Source: Phoronis australis (lineage: Eukaryota > Phoronida > Phoronidae). Taken from it: a stretch of 34,753 nucleotides of DNA. The position numbers and the translations under genes are program-made. Positions 20,351 to 32,040 of this stretch are shown piece after piece. Each line of letters starts with the position of its first letter. Position 1 is the first letter of the stretch. The notes beneath the pieces are model-generated. The model saw only the letters and a list, made by a program, of their open reading frames with translations, searched no databases and was not told where the DNA came from. The stretch spans positions 126,419 to 161,171 of the forward strand of contig NMRA01000211.1 in the NCBI GenBank assembly GCA_002633005.1, given 5' to 3'.

Positions 20351-22788
20351 GCCCTGCTACTTCATAATTTGTTCCTGCCATGCTGTTCACTATTATTTCA
20401 TATCAAATTACTGTTGTCCTTTTATGTCCAATGCAGTGGGGCAACTGCAAATGCAATTGCATACTGTAGCTGAACTAGAAACTGACAAGTTGGAGAAAGG
20501 TCTCTTGGCCTCTTTACTCCAGCATTGGGATTGAGAAATGCTTGGCATTTCAAAAACTAGGTCATCATCAGTTTTCGTATCTCTGGACAAGAGAATTGGA
20601 ACCTTTACAATTCTGAACAGAACTTGCAGTCCAGTTCCTGACTCCCTACGAAATGTTCTTGAGCAAAATGTGCTTGATTATTAAGTTGATCGTAGAAACT
20701 GAAAGTTGTTTGTCAGGAGCAAATTATCTTTGAGTTTTGAGTTCTAACTGTTCATTCAAGAATGGCTTTGGCTAGATTATACAAATAGATTTTAAAAAGC
20801 ATTTCAAAAAGAACGTTGAATTCTTTAGTATGGTAATTTTTCACTTATTTTGTACGCAGTGATGACGAGTGAAATTTGATTTTGTCAAATTTGTCCACAA
20901 AAATAAAGATCAAAATTTTAGTCTATTACCAGAGTGGTTTGTATTGTGTAAATGTCTTGAAACAACTTTTTGGCAAACTTTACAATATTTCCAGTAAATT
21001 AATCAGCCTTTGGAAGTGGAAAATGACAATTTTAGCAATTGCTTTTGTGTGGATTGAGGTTTGAATTACCTTGACTGGGCCATTCGTTGAATCTTAGTTT
21101 GCTCAAAGATTTTGCATGACTAATGCTACAGCACAAGCCAAAAGCATTCAGGCAAAATGACCCAGAATTCCCTGTCATGATGGCGCGGCGGAAGCCTAAT
21201 TCATCATCAGAGTACCATAGTCTTTCTTCATGACCAAGATAAACAGGAAGGGAAACTAGGTGGCTACGTTAGCCAAACTTTAATTAGAATTTTGTCGCCT
21301 CTATAGTTATTACCAGTATTATTAAAGTTATCAGAATTAGCCGTCATGATGTGGTATTTTGTCTAATTACTAGAACTTTGTCTTGTACTGTATTTGGCTC
21401 ATGTCAATTTTTACTGCCTGTGGCTCCTAATGCTGCCATGTCTGATTGTTATACTTAGCTCACCATTCGCTGACTCACTTGACGGTTTCTTTCATTCTCT
21501 TTATATCCCTGTGTCTGTATGCTTACAAAACCATAGCACCTGGCCTGAATGGGCTACTGTTTTCCTAAGCCACGGTTCAGGTGCCTGTATGACACAACAT
21601 TCCAGGTGAGTAGAGGGAATGTGCAAATGTCAGTGCTCATAATATTGATTTGCCCTCTAGAGGCTCTTCACACTGGCCGCAGGGGCTTGTTAAATGAGGT
21701 GTGCTTTGTGATTATTAGGGCACATCATCAGTCGGACAGGAACCATGTATTCAGTATTTTGCAGAGCTTGTAATTTGTAAAACATTGCAAAGCTCAAGGG
21801 GTTGGTAATCTATAGCATTACCACTTAGACCTTGTATCTGGAGGTTATATACAGCCATTCTCCACTTAGTTGGCACAAAAATTATTGCCAAAATGTTCGT
21901 TTTGCATTCTTCAATGGATGATAACTTTTTTGCATATAATGGGAACTTTAGCAGTGTTGTTTTATGACATGTATGCACTGTGTGCTTGCAATCGACTAAA
22001 ATTTTCTTCATCTTTTTAGGGAGAAATTTAACTAAACTGAGTTCCACTTGTCTGCTAGATTGCCTGCTAAATAGGTGAACAGTTACCTAGACGAGATTTT
22101 CATATTGTATGTTCTTGTTATTTTGCCGATGATTTAAAAATATAAAAATTGCTACCAATGCAAATGTAACTTAATTGTATAGCTCCATGAACTATTTCAA
22201 ATGGTCTGGTTCTGGATAGGATCTCAACTAGCATTTGAAAAGTGGGGGTCCAAATTCGACAAGCATGACTTCCAGCGTTTGCCTATTATCATTGTGACAT
22301 TTATGGTAAAAAAGATGGTATAATGGTCTGTAATCTTAATTTATGCGTAAATATTTTTCGAACTAAAATAATGAATTGTAGGTTTCAATAAATTTTATGA
22401 ATCGGAAATATTTAAGTCCTTGAATTAGCCATGACTTTTTGATGTGATGTTCTTAAGACGGGCTGTTGTTTTCTCTCTCTTGGCAGTGCCGTCGTCATTT
22501 CTTAAAACTGTCTGTCCCGGTAACGGCCATGATGGTCTTGCTGGCTGCTACCGTAGATGAGTATCTTGTTCAGGGGCTTGTTTCACTAAGATGTAACTTT
22601 ACCACGTATTTTTCGATAAGACTAAGCATAGACTTGGGCTAAAGCATGCGCCTGGTTGTTTGTCTTCATTTAGATTCTGTAAGAAAATATCATGACATTT
22701 TTAGTGAAACAGGGCCCCGACATTTTCATGCGGCACAGTGACCACGCTTGTAAGTGCGTTATATATTTTGATTCGTTCTTGTTCGCAG

Positions 22789-22918
22789 GCCCAGCAAAGA
22801 CAACAGCGACGGTAGTGGTGGTGCTAGTGGAGGTGATGTGGCGACACCACGAGCCAAGACGGCGTCCTCTGCTGGCACCATCAAGACTGAAGTCGGACAT
22901 AGCCAGTTCTTCTCAAAG
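22789..22918 (+). CDS. Coding exon 2 of the large gene: polar, Gly/Ser-rich linker
   Basis: The 130-nt exon lies between a good acceptor (TTCTTGTTCGCAG) and a strong donor (AAG followed by GTACGCAG). The first base completes the Met codon from 13991; 43 codons follow and end in phase 0. The peptide is polar and low in complexity at first (PSKDNSDGSGGASGGD), then VATPRAKTASSAGTIKTEVG and HSQFFSK. It reads like a disordered N-terminal region with possible phosphorylation sites (TPRAK, several Ser/Thr) and an IKTE that resembles a SUMO-acceptor motif. I do not recognise the protein. Open frames that cross the splice sites in other frames are shadows. Confidence 0.65.
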
Positions 22919-23351
22919 GTACGCAGACAGTAAACTCTAACATTCGGGGAAAAGCAAGCTCTTTTTCGCTCTCTGATTGACTGCACTGGTTTAGTTAGTC
23001 TATTGAAAAACCTTTTTACTTTTTGATTTCCTAAGTAGCCCGCATGTTGTATTTTGAGTATAGTGCAAGATACGCCTGTCTATAATGACTGTGCTGTGAC
23101 ATACGCCTGTCCATTGTTTGGAAGAGACTCCAACTTCCCTCCCCCCAGTGAGGATAGTATCAGGACTCTTTTGTCTCGGTCATAATGCATCGATAAGACA
23201 TGTCATCGTGTGCATTTGGACAACACATTGTGCAGTGGTGCACCTTGAACCATACAAGGACAGGTCAGCGATACCTGTCTAGGCCCTAAGCTCATTAATC
23301 AAGTATCTATCTACCCACAGAGAGTGTGCTAACCTTAATCCTGATAAAATA

Positions 23352-23459
23352 CTAACCATGATATGTGTACTGGTAACCCTAACCATGATATGTGTACTGG
23401 TAACCCTAACCATGATATGTGTACTGGTAATCCTAACCATGATATGGCTACTGGTAACC
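23352..23459 (+). repeat. 27-bp minisatellite with an embedded telomere-like motif
   Basis: A partial unit is followed by full units at 23373, 23400 and 23427, beginning TAACCCTAACCATGATATG. TAACCCTAACC recalls the animal telomere repeat (CCCTAA), but it occurs once per 27-bp unit and never as a pure run. Confidence 0.88.
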
Positions 23460-24432
23460 CATGCAAACTACCTGAACTGGTCGAGTTTTATCAAACCAAA
23501 TGGCTGATTTTTTGTAATAAACGTTTTTTGCTATTTCTTATGCAATTAGTTGACGAGGTTTCTTTTTGTTCACATATATTTATAATAGCTTGTAAATGTA
23601 ATTGTTTTAGTGATAATAGACCTCTCGACAAAAGTTTCTGTCCATCTAAGAGTTTTGTTGTCCTTGCCTTTTGAAGTTGTTGTGTCTATTATTGAATATT
23701 TCCCAGTTAGCTATATTAATGAGTCACTCTGATGAAACCTTTCTTTCCTTTGTTCTAGTAGTAATTGACATCGTTCACTATGTCAATAAAGAAGTCAGTA
23801 TTGTGTCTTATCCACCAATAAAGCTGACAAAAAGCCACTTTTAGAAGCAGTAGTGTTCTCGTGTCACCTCGGATCAAGTACCTCCACACGAACAAATATC
23901 TCGACGTTAATTCCCTGTTTTTTATCCCGTCAGCTGGGACTCCTGGGAGCATGTAATGTTGTGCCAGATTTAGATTGTAGCATTTTGCTCGTTATGATTG
24001 TGGAAATCATAAATTTGTGATTCATTGGTAACACTGCCGAGTAGTCTGATAGATTAATGCATTTGTTAACATGATTATAGGATCTAGGAATCAATGAGCT
24101 ATGGCGTGGTTTAATATTATGACCTGATTGGACATTCATTTCATATTATTATGACCTGATTGGACATTCATTGCTTTGTGCTTTCGTCTAAGTGGATATG
24201 TGATCTTCAAAAAAATTCATTTTGTTTTAAGATCTGACGGAAATCCCGAACAATGGCTAAGCAAATGTGAGACCTGGTTCATGTTAAGCCACTTAGAACT
24301 AAGTTAGGAATTTGATCTTGTGCTACACACATTAATTTGTGGAAAACAACTGAACCTCGCTTGTTTCTTGAACTTACGTTGTTTTGTTATTTGTGAAACA
24401 TTGGTCTGTCGAAACTCCTCTGTAACTGCTAT

Positions 24433-24446
24433 CCACCAGATGGCGT
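24433..24446 (+). promoter_or_regulatory. CTCF-like site
   Basis: CCACCAGATGGCGT matches the bilaterian CTCF core CCASYAGRKGGCRS at 13 of 14 positions. It lies in intron 2 of the large gene. Motif match only; such matches also occur by chance, and ATGGCG is shared with YY1 sites. Confidence 0.3.
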
Positions 24447-25008
24447 TGTCTTAATTGAATATATGCCACCTCTGGTGATTACTCCTTATTTCATTGCCCA
24501 ACTCTGCAGTTTAACCCACCTATTTTGAGAGAAATTGTGATGGCTGTTAAGTCTGGCAGTTATGCTTTCCCATTGACCGAAACTCCGCGAAATGGGAATA
24601 GCTGCGTTGGTAGAAATGCGTCTACAGTTTGGTGTGGGATGATTTTTCATTCCTCTGCAATACACACCTGATAGCAATACACACCTGCTAACAGCCTGGG
24701 TATAATATACAGCCCTTGGTGAATACAGATAACTCCAGTAGCCATTACCTAATGGCTAGACACTGTGAATGACCAGGCTACTTCCTATAGGTACAAGAAT
24801 TTCACTAAGGAAGCTGGTGATCACATGCTTTGCTTGTAAATAGTAATACATGGCAATGTCTGGCAAAGTCTTGCATGATCGTGCTTTAATGCAAGGTTCT
24901 GTTGACTGTGGATGTCATACCTGATATTAATCACCTGTGGATTGTGAGGGCCAATGATTGCCTTGTTGTTCGTAACTGTGAAGGCCAATCACTGGTCTCG
25001 GCATGAAG

Positions 25009-25053
25009 TGATGTCCTGCTGTTGTATTTTTTAATTATAACAGCAGGACATCA
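25009..25053. repeat. Perfect 15-bp hairpin
   Basis: TGATGTCCTGCTGTT and AACAGCAGGACATCA are exact reverse complements separated by a 15-nt AT-rich loop (GTATTTTTTAATTAT). The stem is too short for a canonical pre-miRNA. It could be a terminal-repeat remnant or a structured intronic RNA. Confidence 0.8.
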
Positions 25054-25085
25054 ATTAAAAATGATTTGGTCAGTAGATTACTAGC

Positions 25086-25145
25086 TATGGGTCGCAGTAT
25101 GGGTCACAGTATGGGTCGCAGTATGGGTCGCAGTATGGGTTGCAG
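25086..25145 (+). repeat. 12-bp tandem repeat (five units)
   Basis: The unit is TATGGGTCGCAG, with single changes at the CpG (CACAG here, TTGCAG just after), as expected if the CpG is methylated and decays. Confidence 0.9.
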
Positions 25146-26383
25146 TATTGGGAGGAACCACTATGCTCTTTTTAGCTCAATCTCTGAATTTTTGCCTTTC
25201 GCTCTCCTAGCTAATTGAATCACGCACTCGATTTGAGCTATTATTTGATTGGTTGTTGGCCGGTTTTAAATTGCCGTTTGAGTGATTTATCATTCATTTT
25301 TTGCTGCTAATTTCAAGCTGATCTATGTGCTGCATTTTGCTGTAATTTATAAAGATACAGCGGCCCTTATCTTGGTTTATGTTATGACATTCTTTGTCAC
25401 ACTTGACACCAGATGTGACATTTTCTGGCCGAACTGCATCCACACCCATCCTTTCTTTTCTGTTTTCCCATGGTAACAATAGGAATTTCCAAGGTGTTGG
25501 TAGTTTGAATTTATTGCCCACATAGAACCTGGAATTTTGTCAAACGTGCACTGGTTATGATTGTAACAGTTGGAAATATCTACACATGATAATTACTGTG
25601 GTTAACCAAATGTTCCATATATGGTCATCACAGTTTGGTCTGTATTTCCATCTGACTATGCTATTGACAGTTTTTTAATTAAAAAAACTTGTAATTAACC
25701 TCAAATAAAAGAACGTGAACTTCAGAAGATTTTGTCTTTAGTCCTTGCCAGTTGCATAGTTGTACCTTCAATGGAGGAAGTATTTTTGAGCCTGTTTTGT
25801 GACAGTATTGCAGGACATTAGTATTGGTTTTGAATAATATTGCTGGGAGGTACGGTACTCGACTATATTGTTGCAGGAAAGGGAGGTGCTGCTGATACAT
25901 TAGGATACTCATCCATTTAGAGAGTAGACATGAAAAGGGGTACCCATTTGTAAGTAGTTTCTATGAAAAAATCACCCTTTCGGAGTTTTAGGATTTAATT
26001 AAATAAACCTGACACTTTCATAGGGATTCTTGGATTGCTGAATTTTTTAGACGAAATTTATTGCCATTTTGTCAAAAGTGAGTTCATTGTTTGCATTTTT
26101 TAAAATATGTATTAGTGAAACCCTTCTGCAGACTTGTATATTTGGAAAAAGGAACCTTTGAAGAGTTTTGAACTCTTAAAGTGAACCCATAAGCAATCCC
26201 TTCTTTCGTAGGGATTTTATGGCAAGAGGCATGTACGGAAACATGTCGTGAAAAGTCACCCTTTTTAGCGGCACGTCCCATGAACCTCTGCTGTGGGAAC
26301 ATTCCCCCCTTTAGATAGGATACTACCTAACCTTGCCTCTTAGCTTTTCGTGGCAGTAAATGAAAAAGTTTTGCAAATGCCTG

Positions 26384-26450
26384 TTGGACAATTAACTAAA
26401 CTTGGACAATTAACTAAACTTGGACATTTAACTAAACTTGGACATTAACC
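26384..26450 (+). repeat. 18-bp tandem repeat (three units plus a partial)
   Basis: The unit is TTGGACAATTAACTAAAC, at 26384, 26402 and 26420, with a truncated fourth unit at 26438. Confidence 0.9.
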
Positions 26451-27052
26451 TGAAACAATATGATGGAGAAAAATACTGTGATAGCCAAGAAACTTAGAAC
26501 ACTTGTACTGGTGAATTCAAAGAAAGCAACAATGAATTTATTGAAATTTACAAACTCAACTGATGTAATGAACGCTGACTCAGAGATGGTGGGCGGTTGT
26601 TGTTGTCTGAGATTGTTTAGTGGTTGAAGGAGGCATGGTCTTGACCACAGTCTGCTATCATTATCACCCACTGTCTGAAGTGGGGTGAAGAAGACACAGG
26701 GACAGCTGTCTCTTACAGTCCCTGTGCCATTAAAAGCTACACTGAATGTTTAGGTTATGTAGGGCCATAGGAAAGTGGCCAAACTTAGTTACCTTTGCAA
26801 TAACATGTCTCAGAAATGGCCAGTTGACCTCAGACATGGACAGTGAGACATGGACAGTTGAATTCTTATGAAACTTTCAGATACCATGTATTAAGCTCTG
26901 TTCTCCAAAACTTTTTAGGAATTGTTTTTAAAATGTCCATTTTTTACTATAAAAATGAGACCAGGAAGTGATAATTTAGAATTATCGTTTCTGGTATTTT
27001 ATCCTGGACATTTATATCGAGCGAAATTTGGTCATGTTATCGATGTCCTTGT

Positions 27053-27213
27053 TTGGCTATGAATTTATCTGTCTGAGGGGTCTGCTTGGAGTCTAAGGGG
27101 TCTGCTTGGGTCACCATATTTGGCTATGAATTTATCTGTCTAAAGGGTCTGCTTGGGTCACCATGTTTGGCTATGAATTTTTCTGTCTAATGGGTCTGCT
27201 TGGGCCACCATGT
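27053..27213 (+). repeat. 47-bp tandem repeat (three units, the first longer)
   Basis: Units start at 27053, 27120 and 27167 with TTGGCTATGAATTT. The first has an extra 20-bp internal duplication around GGGGTCTGCTTGG. It is not coding in any consistent frame. Confidence 0.85.
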
Positions 27214-27956
27214 TGGGTCACTTTTTACAGTGGAGACAGAGGAATCAAAGGGGCGCTGTGTTTTTTCGTGTTCACGGTTTCACTTTTATGATGGGGAGAA
27301 TGAATGTAGCTGAAACTGTAAGCAGGTTCAATTTTAAAAACAAAGGAGACCTGTTAAGAATATTTTTATGTAACATTAGACCTTTGTTATTTGGATGCTG
27401 GGTACATGCACTAAAAACACTGTAACATGTAGGAGACTTGAAATGAGAGGAAACTACGCAGTTGAATTGATCTGAAATAATCTGATATTTGCATGCTGCT
27501 ATTAGTGCAGTATAGGTTGTGTGATTTTTTCAATGCGTTGTGCTAAAAATAAGACAATGTATGCAAGAAATGTCAGTGTCTTGACTAGGCTTTGAAACGC
27601 ATTATCACATAGCTTACCGAGTGTACCCTGAATTAAAAAATGAAAGATCTATGCCGAAAGCAAAGTTGTTAGATTTATTTTGCAACAATTAATTTAACCC
27701 TTTCTAACTTATCATGTATCTGTTCTTTGATATGTCAATCACATTGTATCGGATTAATTTGATATTGCATCAGGGTGTTCCCGATCCTATTGACTTTACC
27801 TGCTAATCACTTGGATGTAGATCTGTGTGAGGGAAGGTTCTCTCTGTCCAATTTCCTGTCTAAGTTCACCTTGAACAGTAGCACCAGGTAAGCTGTGATT
27901 GCCGGTTAGAGGACCTTGTGCTGTGGTACATCTGTAATTGGTTTATTTAAAATGGG

Positions 27957-28367
27957 AATATTCAAGGTACCTAAACTACACGGTCAACGGACTCATAAGC
28001 ACGGGGCACGGACCCATGAACACGACTCACGGACCTGCAAACACCGTCCACTAACTCACAAACACGGGAACGGACTCACAAAACACGATCCACGCACCCA
28101 AATACACGGGACACGGACTCATATTCCCGAGGAAACACGGTTAACACACCGCCAAACACGGGTCACGGACAAAATGGAGATGTCAGCTGACCCAGGAAGC
28201 CGATGAGTCCGTGTCCCGTGTATTTGGGAGCGTGGATCGTGTTTTGTGAGTCCGTTCCCGAATTTGTGAGTCAGTGGACAGTGTTTGCATGTCTGTGAGT
28301 CGTGTCCATGCATCCATGCTCTGTGTTCATGAGTCCGTTGACCGTGTAGTTTAGGTACCTTGATATT
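27957..28367. mobile_element. Foldback element: ~165-bp inverted arms around an 80-bp centre
   Basis: The left arm 27957-28122 and the reverse complement of the right arm 28203-28367 match at about 90 percent by eye (roughly 15 substitutions and one indel), with identical outer ends (CAAGGTACCTAAACTACACG) and inner ends (ACACGGGACACGGACTCAT). Both arms are made of short internal repeats related to GGACTCACAAACACGGG. No transposase and no clear target-site duplication is seen. As it lies in intron 2 of a transcribed gene, the pre-mRNA would form a long double-stranded stem. Confidence 0.88.
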
Positions 28368-29018
28368 GGATTTATTCTACTCAGGCTTATTTCTGTGACA
28401 CACAGTTTTTCTTTCCAGATCATTTATAGTTCCTTTTTTATCCGAGGTCAAAGCGTTTTATCTTCAATGAGCCAGTCACAAAACTCAGTTAAGTACGGTA
28501 GCTATGGATTGATTTCTTTTCTCATGTCTGACACCCTCCTGACAGGCTTGTTACAGTATGTTTTGGTCTGAGTGAGGTATTCAACTACTAGTTTCATTGT
28601 GTTTATGTTGAGACATTTCAATATTTTGTAAACACAACCAGGGCATTTCTGTGTTCACCTAGGGGCTAACCAAGTGCTGTGACCTGCCCCTGATAATATC
28701 TGGTCTCTGGGGTTGTTTTGTGCATGTTAAGGTGTTGACTTTGCCCTGGGCTTGTTGTTTTGCCCATTCCTGGAATGGTTGTTTAGTGTGACAAGAAATT
28801 GTGGGAAGCATCGCATGTGAGAGGAACATTGTGTTGTTGACTGCTCAAGCATTTCCGTGTTCACTGTTGGAGTGTTCGGTCACTGGTCACTGAATGGCTT
28901 CACTGCTTCGTACACTGACATTTGTTTGAAATGGTCGTTGAAATGTCTGCCGGATTTGTTAGTGTAAGTTGCCTGTTTTTTTGACAGTCATGTTGCTGTT
29001 TTACTATGAATTTGTGTT

Positions 29019-29252
29019 AGTTGTGTAGTAGTGTAGTTTGTAATAGTTCTGTAGTAGTGTAGTTTGTAATAGTTCTGTAGTAGTGTAGTTTGTAATAGTT
29101 CTGTAGTAGTGTAGTTTGTAATAGTTCTGTAGTAGTGTAGTTTGTAATAGTTCTGTAGTAGTGTAGTTTGTATTAGTTCTGTAGTAGTGTAGTTTGTAAT
29201 AGTTCTGTAGTAGTGTAGTTTGTAATAGTTCTGTAGTAGTGTAGTTTGTAAT
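29019..29252 (+). repeat. 26-bp minisatellite (nine units)
   Basis: Nine nearly perfect units begin at 29019 and recur every 26 bp, unit start AGTTCTGTAGTAGTGTAGTT. One unit has TATTAG for TAATAG, and the first has TTGTG for TTCTG. It is stop-codon rich, so not coding in the forward frames. Confidence 0.96.
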
Positions 29253-30724
29253 AGTTGAGAATTTACTTGGAAGGCAAAGGTAACTATCGTGCCTCAGTTC
29301 GCATCAGTAGGAAAAGGAATTGCGGGATAGATGTAGTTTTTGTAATCGTATCAGGAAGTTGAGTTGGTAGATGAGCAATGCATTGCCACACGTCGGTTGT
29401 GGTCATCGTAAAGCTAAAGAAGTGCAGCAAGTGGGTCAGGTTCCTATGATTATAAGAGTGCGTTTCCCTTTTACCACACTGAGGTCTCCACTGTTTCAGA
29501 AAACAATGAAGTGTGTAATTTCTTTGCTCGTGAGTTTTAGGCTATGTTCTGGCAAAATTTCAGTTTTTAATGTGGTCATGTAGCAGTTCCAATAGCCCAG
29601 TCTGTCAGGGATGCTTGTAAATAAACAGGACTGGCACAGTGGCCTGCTGAGTTGATAAAACAATCTGTTGATGGAGTGTTATTCATTTTGAGCTAGTCTC
29701 TTTCACACTCAACTGATATGTAATGTGCATGGTTTGTTAATTAACATCTGTTTGTGATGGTTTAATTCAGTTTCTACAGTGGCCGCCATAAAATTGTAGT
29801 TTGACAAATCAGTTGTTTATTAGTACTAAGAAACAGAAGTACTGCTCTGGTCTGGGATTCCAGGGGGATTAAACTGGGAATCTCCTAAAATTAGTGGCTG
29901 AGCATTAAGCCAAACATGGACATTGGAAGCAAATTTTTTGAGAAGTCGGCAGCTAAGCTCTTAGTTGATCGTGTTTATTCACTGGAAACTTGATTTACTT
30001 GGAGTTGAAGTGCAACATTGTTATATAGCATTATTAGCACAATGTATTGGTAATCAAGTAGTGTATGTTACAGTAGATAAAATGCAAGACAGACTCTGTC
30101 TGCTTATGGTAGGCATTAGAGCCCAGAATGGGTGTTCGGCATTGAAAATATGGAAATTTTTGGGGTGGGTGATAAGGCCAACTGAGGTATTACCCTTGAG
30201 GAGTTTGATAGACAAAAGGTAATGACATTCTCCTAGTCTGTTAATTATAATTGTCCAGGTGGGAAATGTTGCCTGCAACCTTTGGTAACTTGGTAATGAA
30301 TCTAAGACTGGTCTGTGTCTGGTGAAAACATGCTCTGCTTCTGTTGAACTTAAAATTAGTACCATGCCCTCTGTCTGATTAATGGCTTTCAAATTTGAAT
30401 TTATTGGTGACATTAATATATTGCAATATTGCATGTCAAATGTGTGAGAAATCTTTTGAAACTTTAGTGCATTTAGTTGAAATGCCTATATATCGGAATA
30501 GTGTTTTCTTATACGTTCATTTGTATTAATTTTTAAAGGATTTTCCATGCCGGAAAGCAGCTGTTCTGAATGAAGAATTGTCCCCTAGTATGGACCAATA
30601 GCTTTTCTAATTTTCTGAAAAATAACGGGAAGATTAGAAGACTTTATTCACGAGGAACCTTATGCTAAAGAATCCCATTGAATCTTAGATTAGCACAATG
30701 GGCTCAACGGTGTAGCCTAAGCCT

Positions 30725-30778
30725 GCCTGGTACGTCGTAGGAGGTACCAGGCCACTTGCCTATTTTTTTTTTTTTTTT
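30725..30778 (+). other. 9-bp hairpin followed by a 16-base T run
   Basis: GCCTGGTAC (30725-30733) and GTACCAGGC (30744-30752) form a perfect stem with a 10-nt loop, followed 10 bases later by T16 (30763-30778). A T run can stop RNA polymerase III, so this could be the tail of a SINE or small RNA gene; no A and B boxes were found upstream. A three-unit 11-bp repeat (AGGACGGTACT) lies nearby at 30843-30875. Confidence 0.4.
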
Positions 30779-31829
30779 AAAATATGGACCAACCTAGGGA
30801 CTACCCCACTAGGGTATGGTGTCCAATATACAAAGGATATGTAGGACGGTACTAGGACGGTACTAGGACGGTACTATGACTTTATCAACCAGTCTGTGCA
30901 TTCAGTGAAATATCTACAAAAGTCTAAAAATTAGCTTAATCCTAAAATTGTATATTTTCTACAAGTTGGAAACCTTGATTTTTGACTTAAAAACAGTCTG
31001 TCATTAATTGGATCACATGATCATGTCTTTGACGTAAAATTTAGCTAACAAAAAAGCATTCATAGAATATCATCATCAACAGCGTGGCCAAATTTTATTT
31101 GATAAAAATGTTCTGAGAAACAGTGTTGCAGTTTTCTGAAATATAATTTCATTTTCGTTTGATGCAGCTTTTGATCTTTTTCATTTAAATCGTCTTATAT
31201 TTTGATAGCCCCTCGTACAAAAGTGGAACACTTTAAAGACAATACCTCTCAGCGATTTGGAGAACAGTGTACAAAGCATAGTTAGCCAAATTCGGACAGT
31301 TTTCTTGGGTATTGTGAAACCTTAAAGGAAGCTATTATAATGATGTTTCTCTGACGTGTGTTTACAATGTGCATGTATGACTAATGGGTCTAGTACTAGG
31401 AAAAAAGTAAAACTGTCTGAAAGGGTCCATGCTTTAAGGCTTAAACAGGAAGTAAAATAAGATTTCTTGTCAAAGGTCAAGAGGGACCTCCTGTTCTTCA
31501 GCTGGAGTAAACATAAATTGATCTGTTCGCAGTTGCAAAGGTCATGGTGCCAATTAATGGTATCCAGGATTTATTTGATATCTTCTGACATCTGATAATG
31601 CAAACAGATACATAATTATCATGAAACTGTTTTGCTATCATCCTCGGCAATTAAACTGTCGATTAGGATTCTCTCCCAGACAAAATGAAAATATGATTCA
31701 CCCAGCCTGTCATGTTTTTGCCTTTATTTTTGCGCTGTTATTGAAACTTATGTAGTTACAGTTAGCATTCTCTTGCTGAGTGTGTTGTGGTAATATCTCA
31801 CCAAGTTTGGATAAACATTATTTCCAAAA

Positions 31830-32040
31830 GTGACTTTATTTCATTGTTGAAGAGCTTTTAATATGGTTGCCTACAATTTTTCAAAATTCTGTCTGATGGT
31901 AGCTATGGTTACTAAAACCTGAACATGAAAATAACATGTTTCATAGAGTAATGATAAAACAATATTTCACTTGTCGGCCATATCATGTCCTCAACTGGTG
32001 AGTTTTTACGACTAAAAATAAAAAATATGTACCTTTATTA
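31830..32040 (+). repeat. Dispersed repeat family, copy C
   Basis: It shares TCTGATGGTAGCTATGGTTAC with the region near 6845-6865 and TGTCGGCCATATCATGTCCT, then AACTGGTGAGTTTTTACG, with 17396-17450. It lies in intron 2. Confidence 0.4.

Larger units (their letters stand above)
13992..22788 (+). other. Intron 1 (about 8.8 kb), repeat-rich
   Basis: It is bounded by GTGAGT and TTCGCAG. It contains the 42-bp array (14295-14504), a foldback relative (14809-15055), a MITE-like element (15706-15866), a 562-bp assembly duplication (15913-17037), a C-rich tract (18155-18185), an AGATCTAGATT hairpin (19071-19116), weakly related ~25-bp blocks scattered over 19150-19710 (core resembling TTCCTGGTAAA), and the 20-bp array (20000-20350). 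I see no additional exon with consistent phase. Confidence 0.5.

Noticed and set aside
19944-20534. Long overlapping Pro/Thr/Tyr/Cys-rich frames
   Set aside because: All are translations of the 20-bp array in different frames, interrupted by an N, with no splice or start support.
22496-22530. Acceptor-like CTCTCTTGGCAG followed by a possible short exon
   Set aside because: Entered in the required phase from the start exon it meets a TAA within a few codons.
23352-23459. TAACCCTAACC suggesting an interstitial telomere
   Set aside because: It occurs once per 27-bp unit and never as a pure CCCTAA run; the array is an ordinary minisatellite.
27841-27888. Possible micro-exon (TTCACCTTGAACAGTAGCACC then AG-GTAAGC)
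   Set aside because: The 23-nt length would break the matching phase 0 between exons 2 and 3; the donor is good but the acceptor is ordinary.
27916-28313. His/Thr-rich frames in both orientations
   Set aside because: They are translations of the two inverted arms of the foldback element, not a gene.
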